Numbered from the stretch's first letter, positions 12,247-25,320 are shown. The stretch is DNA of 64,000 bases from Metellina segmentata (GCA_947359465.1 OX375875.1:56291583-56355582), one strand, 5' to 3'. Numbers and translations are program-made. The notes: a model not told the origin generated them from the sequence alone.

Positions 12247-12578
12247 TGTGAGAAAATGGGGTTCTCTTGCCGACCCAGGGAAGAACATCTTCTAGGGAAG
12301 TTGGAGGGGTGTCCTTGAAAGGTCACCCGGGTCAGGAGTAGAAAAGGGGCGAGAGGGAAGAAACAAGGAATTCGACGAGCGGAGACCATGGATGAGGGCT
12401 CTCTTTCTCTCTCTAGTCTGTGCTGCTATTGTAATGTACTTTGGCTAGTTCTGTAAAAAATACACATTGATAACAAAGAAGTATACAGTAAATATATGAA
12501 AATATATCTATGAAGTGTGGCCCTCTCCCAGTAGACAACACGAACCACGCACACTCACCAGATAGCAAAAAGTGGTGG
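12247..12578 (+). repeat. 3' LTR
   Basis: Second copy of the LTR described at 9482-9828. It is preceded by purine-rich GGTGGGTAGA, a possible remnant of the polypurine tract. Confidence 0.75.
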
Positions 12579-13582
12579 GTGGTATAAATATTATCAAATT
12601 AAAATTTGAAAAAAATCATGAATTTGATTAATAATAATTATTGATGGAAATAGATTCAGGAAAACTACGGCCGTTCAAAATTACAGCTAATTTTAGAAGT
12701 TAGTTTCGGGCTACATTAAATTTCCTTCATTAATAAAATTTTTTTGGGCAACCAAAAGCTTAAAAACGTCTGACAAATCTCGGATAGTAATTATTTGATC
12801 GTTTGCACCTGCAAAGTTTATATAATAGTTATTCTCAAATCGCTTTCTCTTGCATAGTAAATTCTCGAATCACTGAAAAATACTTTTGAATTAGTGTTTG
12901 AATTTGAAATTCCCGGGTAGCGATAATTACAATCAATCTCTATCTACGAATAACGATTTATTATGTATAAGTGATCTCAGAAATTGAAACCTATTTTAGC
13001 ATTGAATATATCTGGATATAAAGATAGTAAAGTTATGAAATTTAGACTAATTTAGGGATTCAGAATCTGATTATGGCATCAAAACAGGGTGTTTCCATTG
13101 GAAATTTCGTTGTTTGTGCAAAATTGGATATGAAGACTTCCCCTCAAGGAATTGTTTTGGAATTGAATTTGTAAAGGACATTATTCCACATTCCTTGATA
13201 ACTTTGAATTTTCTCTAGTATGAATAGAGTGCGAAGAAAATGAGCTGGTTCGTTTATTTTGTCAAGTGTACAAATCATTCTCATCCATTTTATATCTACA
13301 TGTTACTGATCTACGTTTTAAATTATGAATTTATTAAAATTATGTTTTTATCATTATTTAAATTCTATTTGTTATTGGTCAACATAGTTTAACTCTTCGT
13401 TTCAATCTCTTATATTTGACATTTTTGAACAATATTTTATCGTCAAAACTTGGCTGGAATCTTTTACCACTAATTTTTAATCTTGTTACATCTACAATGA
13501 TTTTATTACCTTATCAGGTGTTTGGCACAGCTTATACATTTCTATACCAAGCGCCATTAAACCTAAATCAATCGACCAACAA
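12579..13582. other. AT-rich DNA, nothing recognised
   Basis: No coding or repeat signal that I can support. Confidence 0.5.
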
Positions 13583-13810
13583 ATGCTTCCATCGGTTACC
13601 AAATTTATCACCAATGGAACACATTATCGCCCAATGACTGCACACCACAGTCCAGCCTCATCTACACTAGAAGATCTTCTGAAACATGTGGAAGCATCAT
13701 GGAAACCCATACCCCAAACACTAATCCAAAGCCTCTGTCCAATGCCAAGCAGCAGTTATTGCTACCCATGACGGCTACACACAATACTAATTTCGCATTC
13801 TACAAGTTGG
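13583..13810 (+). pseudogene. Tc1-like transposase C-terminal fragment
   Basis: Two frames together follow the end of a Tc1 transposase. A segment resembling LPNLSPMEHI stands where family members have SPDLSPIEHVW. About 90 bp later come VEASWKPIPQTLIQSLCPMP and a short tail, matching the usual pattern of a Trp-x-x-Ile-Pro-Gln helix followed by SLxxSMPRR. The catalytic Glu is kept, but the conserved Asp of SPD is changed to Asn. TGGCCAGCATTGTG at 13913-13926 resembles a Tc1 inverted-repeat end and may mark the right boundary. No N-terminal part is visible upstream. Confidence 0.5.
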
Positions 13811-13929
13811 ACGGAGCTGTAACTTCAATAATTTTTATACGTGGGCCTTTTACTATTTGTATAATGAATAAGGCTTTGATAACTTTCGTCCTTTATGGTG
13901 TAGTGTTCTTGATGGCCAGCATTGTGTTT

Positions 13930-16900
13930 GACTGCAGCGTCATGAGAAAGAAACTACTGCTTTAGAAAAAAATCGTTCAACATTTTCGCTCATATTGGTC
14001 ATCACGAAAACATGGTATTAACTATGCATGTCAGATTTTACTGCAAAATCTTCATATTAGATTTATTTTCAAACGTCAAAACTATTCTTAAATTGGATTA
14101 CAGAAATCATAATGAAATGGTGACTGCCTAGCATTAATTATGATTGTTAAGATATATCGGAGTAGTGTAGCCTTTTTATCTCCACAGCACTCAAGACGAC
14201 TGACCCAATAAAGGGTTTACCTGCATATATCCGTTCTTCAGCCTGCAGGATTCTTTCAACCAATAAATGTGATTATGTTGTAATTTTGTGTGTTGGGAGA
14301 GAAATGCTACTCGGAATACTCGCTACCGCTCAGAGAATTAAAAAGCCTCTCTACCTGATTTAAATAATTCTACTGATTCCATTAGCCAAGAGGTTAAAAG
14401 TTGTTAGAAGTCATGCAGACAAGACAGCATTTACAAAAACAATTTATACGTGTGCACTCCTCAGAGGGTTAAAGTAATTGTCTACATAGTGGTAAAAGTG
14501 TACTATTATACCATGATTTATACTTGAGAGAATTTAGCTCTGAACTCATAAAAAGTTTTCCAACTTCTTCGATCTTGATTGATTATTGTTTTATGCGTCA
14601 ATCAAAGAATAAGAAAATATATTTTTTCTTTCTGAGCTATTTCATAGTGTTCTTTTTCAATCTCATCGATCATGGTCAAGAATTCCCTACTACTACTTCC
14701 ACCATTCAGTATTTTTTGTTGTTGATCGAGTCATCGCATTGTCGTTTACTGTTCTATTATTATTAAAAGCGTTTTAATTTTATTCATTTATTTTCATGTT
14801 ATGTTAAACAGGTTGGTAATAGGTTTTATTACTTTTCGAGCTTTAATGTTGCATTAAATTGAACCCATGCACTTTTACAGTGTTTTTTATACTTAATCAC
14901 TTTGTATGGATTTTATTTAGTACTACGTTTGGGCCAGTTTTCCTTTTTGAAAACTTATGCTAGTAAATATAAATCATACCAATCCTATTTCCTGATGCTT
15001 TTCTGATACTTTACGAACCGTGTACCGTGTGGTTTGGTTTGATTTTGAAGCCATACTTGGAAGCTTTGCACAAAACACAAGACTGACAACACTATGTAAT
15101 GGACATACACATAATGGAAGTTTTACTGACACAAAAGAAAAAGTTCACCTTTCTTAAGCTACAATAATCAAACCTGCTCCACTTAAAACTCGCAAATGCA
15201 GCATTTCATGTATGTAAGCATTATAATTGTTTTACGATGTTCTTCGATACATCTAAATAATGTTACTTGCAATTCTTTAGAAAAATTCCTTAAATAAATT
15301 GATTTACCAATGAAACAAAATAAAAAATTATTTTATAATGATTGAAACTACTTTGTTCTGGAATTCTCTTAACATGATACTAATAAATATTAAAAGCTAA
15401 ATTTTAGGCAGCACATTCTGTTTGATGAAAAATAAATTATCTGACATCAAACTATTGAAGCGATGTATCAAAATGCAGACATTAGTTTAGAGTTTTGTAT
15501 GTGCCAAATTAATTTCCTATTTCCTTTTGAATACTAACTTTCTACTTTCTTCATTATTGCATTCAGATGAAACTGCGGTTATGAAATTTCCGACAATTAT
15601 TTTCAGTCTTCATTTGCTGAAATATTCTAATCACCAATAAGAATATTTCAATGTTAATAACTTTGAGATCTCTGGAGAATTATTCATCTGTATAAATAGT
15701 ACTTTTTTAAATATCGATAGTATATTTTGCTAAGTATTTGAGGTTGATTTTGGAGTTTCAAGAAGTTCGATAATTTTTATGAAACAATAAACAACAGAAA
15801 CATTGGCTCGTAAAATTGTAATAAATCTGTTCCACAGAGATAAATGAGAATCAGATAAATAGAGTTCGTTTTTTTGAGTTTTAGTCTCCTTTCTTTTATA
15901 AAATGTGAATTGAAAAGGTAATAATAATACGTGTGCATATTTTATTCATGAAATATTTGTAAATGAGATTATTTAATTACTATGTCACTTCAATCTAAAA
16001 CTTTAATGGTTAGAATTTGATATTTTATTTTCCCTTATCTTGTAACATGAACCATCTATTCAATAGAAATGCATTAAGATAAGACGTAGTTCCTTTTAAG
16101 AGATAAATGATGCAGCAAATTGGGGACAGGCGATTCCATTCAAATGAGAAAATAAGAATTGATGGCTTGAAAGAAAATTAAACGGCGACATTTTTCTTTA
16201 GCATCAATAATTTTACTGAGTAATTTACCTGTTTCAGAATTTAATTCTCTCGTTTTCCCTGAGCTTGGATCAAATAAATGGCAATTAACTCTGAAGAACG
16301 TTTTGTGTATGTTTGATGCAATTAATGCCATTTGAACAGAAGAAAGTTAATAAGTAATGTTCCAACTAGCCAAGTTTTACGATAAAGATTATTTTTAAAT
16401 TGTCATTTTATAAAATTATATGTCTATATCTTCAATTACTAATTTAGATTAGAATTGATGCAAGTCTCGAATTACCTTCAAAATAGTTGTATTGTTTTGT
16501 TAAAAAAAACCATATGTATAAAATAGTAACTTAAAATAATATTACATTTAGTTTTGCAGAAAATGATAGTGGTATTTCAAGAGTTGTATCCGTTTATACA
16601 ATTTGTTAAAGTAAATGACCCAAGCTCTAACACCATTGTGAACATGATATAGATAATTTAATTTGAATGTAATCCTTAAATTTAGAAAATTACGCCCAGA
16701 AATGAATAATGGTCAAGAAAGTTTTAATGTTGAAACATAATAGCTAGCTGTGCATTTAACTTTGTATACAAAGAGATTAAAAGTTGTGGTATTCTTGCTT
16801 GTCTCATAAAATTGCCACATAATAATAACACTACCCTGTTATATATTTCACCAGTGAATATACAAAGTAGGGTAAATCTTTCATTCCATGAATTTGCCTA

Positions 16901-17628
16901 TAAATAAATTGATGTAGCACACACACAACATAAGATTTACTTTTTTTTAACCTTACACGTTTGTTTCTATACTTTTTAACAGTTCAGAATACGACATGCT
17001 GTTAAAAGTCTGAATTAATTCCCCTGATTGAAAATTATCAGTTTTGTATAACATTTTTCTACCGTTGTTAAGTAAACTTAATCCTTAAATTAACCATATT
17101 TAGGAATTAAAATAAAAATTCTATAGATTATAACCATTCAGGATTACAAAAATAATTGATACTTGCAAAACACAAATACAATGATGGTGCCTTAAGAAAA
17201 GCTGCTACGTTGAATCACTAAAACAAAGCTCTAATGAACTCGCTTTTTAACTCTAATGAAATGTTTTTTTGAAAGTAGCCATACCGTGATTGCTATTCAC
17301 CAAATTCAAACACGGCGGCATTATAAAAATTTAACCTCAGGGTAAAGTGAAGAAATCTCAAAAGGATTACGAAAAATTTGCTGTAGCATAAAACTTACTT
17401 ACTGTGTCTTTGATAAGGTATTTCTTATCAACTATTCAGTGGACGTGAGATGAAGTCGATGTCATCGTCAATGCCATAACATATTGGAAGTGGATGGACT
17501 AGAGGTGATTGTCATACGAGTATTTATAACGCACAATAAGTTGGCAAAAGGCAAACATGTCCATCCCTTCACATACGTATACACAATCTTAAAAATAAAA
17601 TCAAGACGACTTTAAATTTGAAATGAGG

Positions 17629-17668
<40 letters not shown>

Positions 17669-18220
17669 AGTTTATGTAAATATTGAGTAAAATAACTGTG
17701 TATTTATGTAAAACTGTAAAAGATTGAATAATAAATATACGTAACTCTCACTCCGGTTTCAATACTTTCATACTTTTAGCAATTAATTTCTAGTTTTATG
17801 TTTGAAAATGCTGAAAATATATGCTTTTGATAGATTAAAACGAGCCACAGCTGCCCGTACTGGAGCTTCAACTCCCCTGTTCTGGAAACTATATTTAAGG
17901 CAGCTTTGTAACATGTAAAAACAAGTACACATAAGCACGAAAGTGAAATGTGATGCAATACCATATGACTCTCGTGCCAAATGTCTGCAACAAAGTACCT
18001 CAATCTACAAATGAATACTCCAGTACTTGGATTTAAATAAGAACATCCAAATGCCTTGTGGTGATATTGGTTCCCCAAATCATCCAAGGCATTTGGCATG
18101 GTATAAAATGAAGATAAATGCTTATGTGAACACATTGTGGGTTTACTTAATGCAGATAATACGTTTTTTTCTATTAAAATCATAATAACCTAAATCTATG
18201 TCTCTAATGCAGGCCTCACA
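13930..18220. other. 4.3 kb AT-rich DNA without assignable features
   Basis: Only short frames of low-complexity composition are present. A (TA)n tract lies at 17633-17661. I could not recognise any transposon end, RNA gene or exon. Confidence 0.5.
17633..17661. repeat. (TA)n microsatellite
   Basis: Uninterrupted TA dinucleotide run. Confidence 0.95.
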
Positions 18221-18221
18221 A

Positions 18222-18390
18222 CTTGAAGGTTCACTTTTCGAAAAGCTGTTGAGAAGTTCCTGTGGAAAAGAGTCGTATTCGCCTTGCCCTTAATTGGTCC
18301 TGGGTGTTGTTGTGAGGACTGAGGTTTGACGTCTGAGAACATTCCAAATATGTTCTATTGGATCGAGATCAGGTGACCTTGCTAGATCCT
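18222..18390 (-). pseudogene. Tc1-like transposase C-terminal fragment
   Basis: The minus strand reads RSPDLDPIEHIWNVLRRQTS, then TTTPRTN with a break, then DSFPQELLNSFS. This is the characteristic end of Tc1-type transposases: the catalytic Glu in the PIEH motif, then the PPRT segment and the PQELL helix. Only about 55 codons survive, and nothing upstream continues the protein. The family looks close to those at 51750-53260 and 55677-56648. Confidence 0.75.
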
Positions 18391-21300
18391 TGATTGAGTA
18401 GTATCCTTAATTTTTGATCATGCGTGTGTTTCAGTCTTTCTACACGTAAAATTGATATTTTTAGCTACAGTAGTCAGTACAATGCATTAGAGAACGATTT
18501 GATTCTACAATTTCTACAACTACACTGTACTAAGAAAACGGGTATAAATGTCCCAATCTATTTATAAACGTCTGGAGTTTGGAAGAACATTTAACAAACT
18601 TTTCTAAAGGTTTAATATGAAACAGTTGAAACTTTTTGTACGGTAAGTATTACTTGAGCCCAGCCGTAACATTTATAGGTCCTAAAATAAAAATCGATCA
18701 GAAAGTCCGGCATAAACATTTCTCAGAAAGTAACGAGACGCCTTAAAACAACTGTAAACTACCACTTTTTTAAAATCATTAAACCCAAAGTGCGCTGTTA
18801 AGCGAAGCAAGAAGTGCAATTTTTACAGCTTGAGTCGTTAGCCGAAAACTCCATACTCCTGATGAGAAAAAAAGCAGCTTTCTGAAGGTAAAGTTTTCGG
18901 CTACAAACTTTACTACCCCGAACGGGGATCTCTATAATTTAGTTAAATGTCTAATTACGCCTTAATGACTTAGTTTATGTTTGGCTTCGATGCAAATTCT
19001 ACTGAAAAAATGCGGATATTTACTGAGTTGTCTAAGAAAAAATATGCAGTTTCGGCAAACTCTCTTGTTGTTTTACCATCCGAGAAACGTAAGGAAGTTG
19101 CTCCCATTAATCGAAATGAGTGGATTTTCAGCCCTTCACTTATTTTATGTCTCCCATTTATGATAATTTACGATCACACCAACCGAATCTGAGAATCATA
19201 ATTTTTAAAGTCAAAGAAGTCGTTCGAAACGTGGTGATTTAAAACGTCAAGCATAGAAAAAGTAACAATTGAGTCACAGATACAATTTACACGACTAATG
19301 CTACCTGTCGAAGAGTTTGTATTAGATAATGAGGGAACAATTTCTGAGTTTATGTAGTATTGAAGGACACACCCTTTGCTTTAATCATAATATAATTTAC
19401 GACAGGTAGAAATAAGTTTAGTCTACATTTATTTTGGCCTAATAGTGAAAGAATGAGATTTCATATTAAAATTAATTTCTCAAGGCAGGTCACAGATTGG
19501 TCTATCATAAGTCATCCTGTAACACTAAAAAAGCAAAACAACGCAAACATGCTCAACAACTTTTTCTCTGTTTCTTTGTTACCGATTGTACTTAACTGTC
19601 TTACAGATGTCGATGGGTTTTCAAGAAAATACGAGGGGTTTAAAAAACCAGATTTTATGACTGTGGAATGAGTGGACTGGTTTTCAGTTGTCAGAGCATT
19701 TGGCTTTTTTTAGTTCGTATTCCATAGAGGGGAAGCCGGTAACATGAAGTTTTGCAATTCTTCGTACTAAGATAAGAAGAGAGATACTACGGTACTATGG
19801 ACCTATGAGAAGCCCGCTCTTCGAGGAACCTAAAAAGTGGAAAGATAGGTAGGTATTTTAATTAATGTAGCGCTGAAGCAACACAAAGGTCTTGTGGAAA
19901 CAATCACTATGCAAATGTCAAGCATGATCGCACGTTGTCGTCATCTGACAGAACTGCGCGAAACTAAGTATAAAGTCGACCGTGCGTGCATTATTATCTC
20001 TCTTTATCACCTACTCGAAATTGTAATTTATCATCTAGATTTCTTTTATCAAGAGTCTGAATGTCAGACCTTTTAAATCTTATTATTTGTCATTGTTAAG
20101 TTATGCTTAAATAAACAGCGTTAACCTGTACCTGGAATGTATTTTTTGCCCAGTTGCTAATATGTTAGAATAGAAGCGAATAACCAATTGCTGGTATTCA
20201 GCATTAGAGTTGGGGTCCTTCCGAAAGCCAGAGTAGGAACCACTAAAAGTGGTGACTTCAAAGGCTATTGGTGATGCTCAGGAATACCCCTCTCATAAAA
20301 AGTTGAAGTAGGTACCTACAGAGCCTGTAGCATTGAGCTTGGTACCCCACAGCAGTGACTCAAAAGTAATAGATCATAATATGGATTACCCTCTTCTAAA
20401 ACATTTGCTATGAATTCACTTTTGGCCTCGCATAACAATTTAAAGTAAGAAAGTAAAATAGGTGAGAACAGTAATTTATGGCGTTAATGGAGAGACGTTT
20501 TGACGACTGGAGCATAAGGCCTCTGATTAACTTAACGTTATTATGATGCTTACCAGTATCTACGGGACTGAAGAAGATCTTCCTGTAGTGTTTAAGCGTA
20601 ATCTACCTATACGAGAGAGAGAGAAGTCGTATGTTTGTGATTAGAACGTCAATAATATACCTAGTGATGTTGATTTATTGTAGTTTTTGCAATAAGGTAC
20701 CTACAGACTACCTTTGTGATGTCATGAACGAATCGATATACGAAATATCAAAAAAATATCTTTTGATCATTATTTCAAATTGGATGTCACTGGACTATGT
20801 TATTCAAGTTTTTTTTTTAAATATTCGTAATAATTATTTTACAATAATTTGAACAATAGGGGACGTATCCAGGAGGTGGTTCAATATTAGCACCCATTGA
20901 TACCAACACCATAACACTATTAATATATCTATGCGTTGCATAAAATTTTTGTATGTTGCATGAAACCTATATTTAAATCTGTAAATATATATCTGTATAC
21001 ATATAAATTTTCACTATAAATATCTTAAAATAATTAAAAACATATTTTTAAAGCAGAAAAAAATTAAGGTATAAAACTTTTAGATATAAAACGATTGATA
21101 CTCAAGTTAGAAAAAGATGAATTTCAATTTAGATCTATTTTGTATCTGCATTGTTGAAAATAATTACATTCCAAAAGGAACATCCATACGTGTTGCTAAA
21201 TGTGATTTACATAAAATGGTCATATAAAATATTTTGTTGTGGAAAGTTTTTATCTTCTAAAGTACAAATACCGTTTTTGAGTAATTACTAAACCCAGCTA

Positions 21301-21416
21301 TAGAATCATGTACGTCGAAAAGAATCTATTAACACTGCAAAGTTTTCTATGAGAAGGATTTTTAGAGTAAACTAACAAACCATACCATCTGCGATAATTT
21401 TACTCCTGTTTTTGCA

Positions 21417-21452
<36 letters not shown>

Positions 21453-22062
21453 CAAAAATCTTGATTGAAAAACAAGTCAAGTGACATCGAGTACGAAATA
21501 CGTTCAGGAAACACGTACCCCTACAGAAACACTACCAACAGCACATATTTAGCTTGACAGAAAATGATATATTTTCTGTGGATAGGGATGAGGCATTTCA
21601 TATTGATAAAACTATTGCTTCTGAAATTTAAATTTAGAAATAAAATGAACACTTCAATCGAAATCTCACGTAGTTCCTTCGAATGTAATACATTCTTGTT
21701 TGAGACGAATGTAATATTTCAGAGCAATATGCCTACATTGTAAACAGTCTGAAATTCGGTGGACTGGGAATTAGAACTGCATATTGGGTTCTCATAAAAG
21801 ACTTCCTTCACTGACAAGAGTCCTCTTTGAATTCCCTCATTCTCACAATGCATTAATATCTATGTGTTCTCTCCTTTGATTCCGTTTCTCTGCAAAGTTA
21901 CCACAAACTAGAAGTTGAGCTTAGAGTTACTGATGGAGTAATTATATATTTAATATTAGGTAATGCTAATTTGTTGAATAGTCGACAAACAGTGCTATGA
22001 ACTGTTAAGATATTTATTTTTACATTTTTAATAAAACAAACAGCTTTAGTGAGAGAAAGATT
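18391..22062. other. AT-rich DNA without assignable features
   Basis: No supported gene. A (TA)n tract is at 21419-21449. The moderately long frames around 19000 and 20650 have no recognisable motif. Confidence 0.5.
21419..21449. repeat. (TA)n microsatellite
   Basis: Uninterrupted TA run. Confidence 0.95.
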
Positions 22063-22066
22063 TTAA

Positions 22067-22324
22067 CACTTCTAATGGCTATCTGTACGACTTATCTTGA
22101 TAATAGCAAAACTGACAAGATTTTGATGGACGAGATATCTCGTTATTGGAAGAAAACTGACCAGATGTTGATGGAAGTGACATCTCGTTCTTAGAAGAAA
22201 ACTGACCACATCTTGATATGGTCATAAAACACATTGTTGTTATATTAATAAACAGATATACTGTCGTTAGCAAAATTGTTTGGATCTTGAAGGATGATAT
22301 ATCTTGTCGAAACCACTTGAATAG
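22067..22324 (-). mobile_element. TTAA-flanked palindromic MITE, copy A
   Basis: TTAA tetranucleotides flank it exactly (22063-22066 and 22325-22328). Read from the right, the end is CTATTCAAGTGGTTTCGACA, agreeing with the family end CTCTCCAAGTGGTTTC. The interior repeats the module GACGAGATATCTCG-(T/A)T...AAGATCTGGTCAGTTTT with a period near 40 bp, reading in the minus direction. No coding capacity. TTAA targeting and short inverted ends fit a non-autonomous piggyBac-type element; that placement is inferred. Confidence 0.75.
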
Positions 22325-22328
22325 TTAA

Positions 22329-23144
22329 TAAGCATATTTGGTGTCCTGCAGATTTATGGAATGCTACGAAGTAAGTTTAATTTCGATTATTATATCATCT
22401 ATAAAGAACCAGGTAGTGTAGAATATATAAATATTTGAGGTAATGAAATGAGCTGGGGGTCATATAATTCCAATGCTTGATGTAAAGAGAACGAAAATTA
22501 TTTCTGTCCAAGCTAGTTGAAATTAGGCCTAGCGAAACACTAAGGCTTATATCAACTGACTGCGCAGACAAGGATTATGGCATTTGCAAAAGAAAGAACT
22601 GGAATACTATTGATAATAACAGGTCAAAAGAAGGAACATAATCATCGAGAAGTTCAAATCCCCCACTGTGCTATCGAGCCAATGAAAAATAGTTTTAGCT
22701 TCGGTTAGTAAGCAAAAGTAATAACTCACATTGTGCTGTCTACTACTATAGTACACCATAAATTCCTATTTTGTAATAGTGTAATCGCCTCTTTGTATGA
22801 GGTGAATTTTTGCACCTAAAGTTTCACAATATTCCGGAAAAGTTCTTTTGTTTGATTTTAAGGTGCCAGGTACTCTGTTATTAATATTATATTAATATAC
22901 GTAATCAGCACTATGGGGTATTAGTTCAGTCTTATATTTCATGGTACTCTCCTGAAAAGACGTACCGTAACCATAGTGCGCCATGGAAATATGGCTAAAA
23001 CTATTGTGTTCACAATTAGACATATTAATCTTACAGGATATAATCGGACAATGATTGAAATATAAATGTTTATATTGGTAGTAATATGTACTACATAGTT
23101 GTATTGTTACTCTTACGGTGTGTTTGTAATTAGCAAAGCTGAAA
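22329..23144. other. AT-rich spacer
   Basis: Nothing recognised. The minus-strand frame 22892-23215 overlaps a tandem duplication and has no motif. Confidence 0.5.
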
Positions 23145-23311
23145 TTTTCAACCTTTCCACACAAAAATCTAGAAACTAGTTCTGATTTATTTTCAATAAA
23201 TAGGTATGATTCCATGAATTAGGAATTCAATTTTCAGCCTTTCCACACACAAATAAAGAAACTAGTTTTCATTTGTCTTTTCAACAAATGGGTATGATTC
23301 CATGAATTAGG
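23145..23311. repeat. Tandem duplication, 86-bp period
   Basis: Two copies of about 80 bp (23145-23223 and 23231-23311). Both start TTTTCA(A/G)CCTTTCCACACA and end GGTATGATTCCATGAATTAGG. They differ at roughly a dozen positions, so the duplication is not recent. Confidence 0.85.
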
Positions 23312-24440
23312 CATTGACTTGAAGTAAACATCTTTGTTTCCGTAGCTTGGCCAGATCTGACCACTGAGAGACAAGAAAACGACCAAACACAGATTAGGCT
23401 TCACGGTATAGATAAAATTAAATTGTAACTTTAATTTCTTTTCAATACATCTTAATCTAAGTTTCATCTTACGATTGTCAGCTGCATAAAAAGATCCAAG
23501 GTAACAATACAATCAAATTCACAAAAAAATTGCAGACAAGAACAATGTGTTCGATACTACAAGAAAAACACAATTCAGCAACATAATGGCATAATGCATT
23601 GTATTAGAAATGATTATAGTTATCCTCTGTCATATTGTTTTAAAAACACAAAACAACACAAAGACGCAGAATCGAAGTTTAAACGCAGACATCCCGACTC
23701 AACAATCACCCCTCTTCAAGTGAGTCCAACACAGCAATAACTCATTGTGGCAGCCAAGTGGAAAGCTGAAATTTATTTCATTCAAATCCCAGCATTTTTT
23801 ACGTCTGTCTCTCCCTCGCATTGTCCTCGAGGCTGAGAGTATCGTATTTTTACCAATCTTAATCAACCGAATAAAAAGGAAGCGAAAAGGAACAAAATAC
23901 CCTGATAGTGTTTTCTCCACTTCACCATTTGTATCTACAAGGTCCATATTCTAGCTCCATGGCTAAAGAGGAAAGAAGGAAGACATTAATGAAGATAAAT
24001 CACGTTAATTTCCTTTAGTAAAGAGAATAAAGAACCTTTTGTTCCCCCCACAATAGCGACACATGAATAGGTCTAGAACAGTGGTACCGATGCCACTTTC
24101 AGGGCTATCTCTTCAGTGTTTTGTTCTTGACTTCAATTTTTTTTCTGATTTACCGTTTTCGATGGAGAGTGAGTTTTTTTAGATATCTAACAGAAGTGCT
24201 TCACCAATTAGTGTTTCACTGGGGAAAGGATCATTACGATAGCTTTCCATTTGCTATATGAGCTTAGTATATCCTGCTTGTTGCAGATCAGTGACTGATC
24301 GGAGACATCTGATTTAAGTACTTCAAATGCCATTTGAGTTATTTATTTTGCTAATAGAGATTGAGTATTACATGGTGGAAAATTGCATTGGGTTCTTTTT
24401 AAGAGGTAAATAAACTAATTAAACGAAATCAAATTACAAT
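23312..24440. other. AT-rich DNA, nothing recognised
   Basis: Overlapping frames on both strands at 23699-23954 have no recognisable protein motif. Confidence 0.5.
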
Positions 24441-24459
24441 AATACATGTTTGGAATATT

Positions 24460-25320
24460 TATGTTGCAGCAACATCTATTTCTTTACTACATTGAACTAA
24501 ACTAATATTCAACACTAAATCAATATATTTATTGCATTGAAACTTGATTAGAATTCAGTTCAAATCTATATATTCATTTTATTGAATCAAATTAATATTC
24601 GGTACAAATATCTGTCTTCACTAGACTTAAACGTTTAAATTATTTGCTTTCATTACAAATCTATATATCTTGGAACAAATAACATTCATTTAATAATTGA
24701 AACAATCAACATCCATCACATTGAAACAATTAGGCCCGGTGCACACATCCGGTTTTTCAACGTGCGGCGCCACTGCAGCACCGAAGCCCAACTATGCACA
24801 CATAACCGTGAAATGAAGCACGAACTCATTTCGCGCCATTTGCGATAAATATTCTATCGAAAACGTGATTATTTCTCTTACTTGGTGTAAAAAAAGTATA
24901 TTTTGAAACAAAATAGACGTTACTGGATACAACCACTTATTAAATTATTATTTATATTCCATTTGTTTATGAAAAAAAGGTACTTCAGAACTGAGACTCA
25001 TGTGCGGCGACAGTGCGGCGCCGTGTGAAACTGCGGTACAAATTGCACGCAAGCTGGACGTGCGTCGCCCCAGCGGCGCTGGAGGCATGTGTGCAATGCT
25101 CACGCCGCGCCGCACGTTGAAAAACCGGATGTGTGCACCGACCCTTAACATCCATCACATTGAAACAATTAAATTTCATTTCATTGAAACAATCAACATT
25201 CATTACATTGAAACAATTAACATTCATTACATTGAAAAATTTATATTCATTATAATGAAATAATTAACATTAATTTACAATCTATTTCAACAACATTCAT
25301 TACCAATCTATTGATAAATT
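24460..25320. repeat. Degenerate ~25-bp minisatellite (CATTGAAACAATTAACATTCATTA unit)
   Basis: Recurring ATTGAAACAAT and AACATTCATTAC words at about 25-bp spacing are clearest at 24690-24732 and 25147-25270. More diverged units extend to both sides. The array is split by the inverted-repeat element at 24733-25144. Confidence 0.75.
24733..25144. mobile_element. GC-rich inverted-repeat MITE, PIF/Harbinger-like
   Basis: It has about 38-bp terminal inverted repeats with only a few mismatches. The left end begins GGCCCGGTGCACACATCCGG; the right end, read in reverse, begins GGGTCGGTGCACACATCCGG. TTA lies immediately outside both ends (24730-24732 and 25145-25147). A three-base TTA/TAA duplication is typical of PIF/Harbinger elements. 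The ends and the right third are rich in GCGGCG, against a very AT-rich background. It has no coding capacity; the frames on both strands are mirror artefacts. Confidence 0.82.

Larger units (their letters stand above)
9482..12578 (+). mobile_element. Decayed LTR retrotransposon
   Basis: Two direct repeats of about 330-350 bp lie 2.4 kb apart in the same orientation. Both begin TGTGAG and share, in order, GGGGTTCTCTTGCC, GGTCCTTGAAAGGTCA, GTAATGTACTTTGGC, GAAGTGTGGCCC and CACTCACCAGATAGCAAAAA. A coding relic of gag type lies between them. The internal part is too short for a full pol gene and no reverse transcriptase motif is visible, so most of it has been deleted. The LTRs differ at many sites and by indels, so the insertion is old. 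I could not find a clear target duplication or primer-binding site. Confidence 0.75.

Noticed and set aside
25000..25263. Overlapping 67-, 80- and 87-codon frames on both strands
   Set aside because: Mirror translations of a GC-rich inverted-repeat MITE and the adjoining minisatellite.
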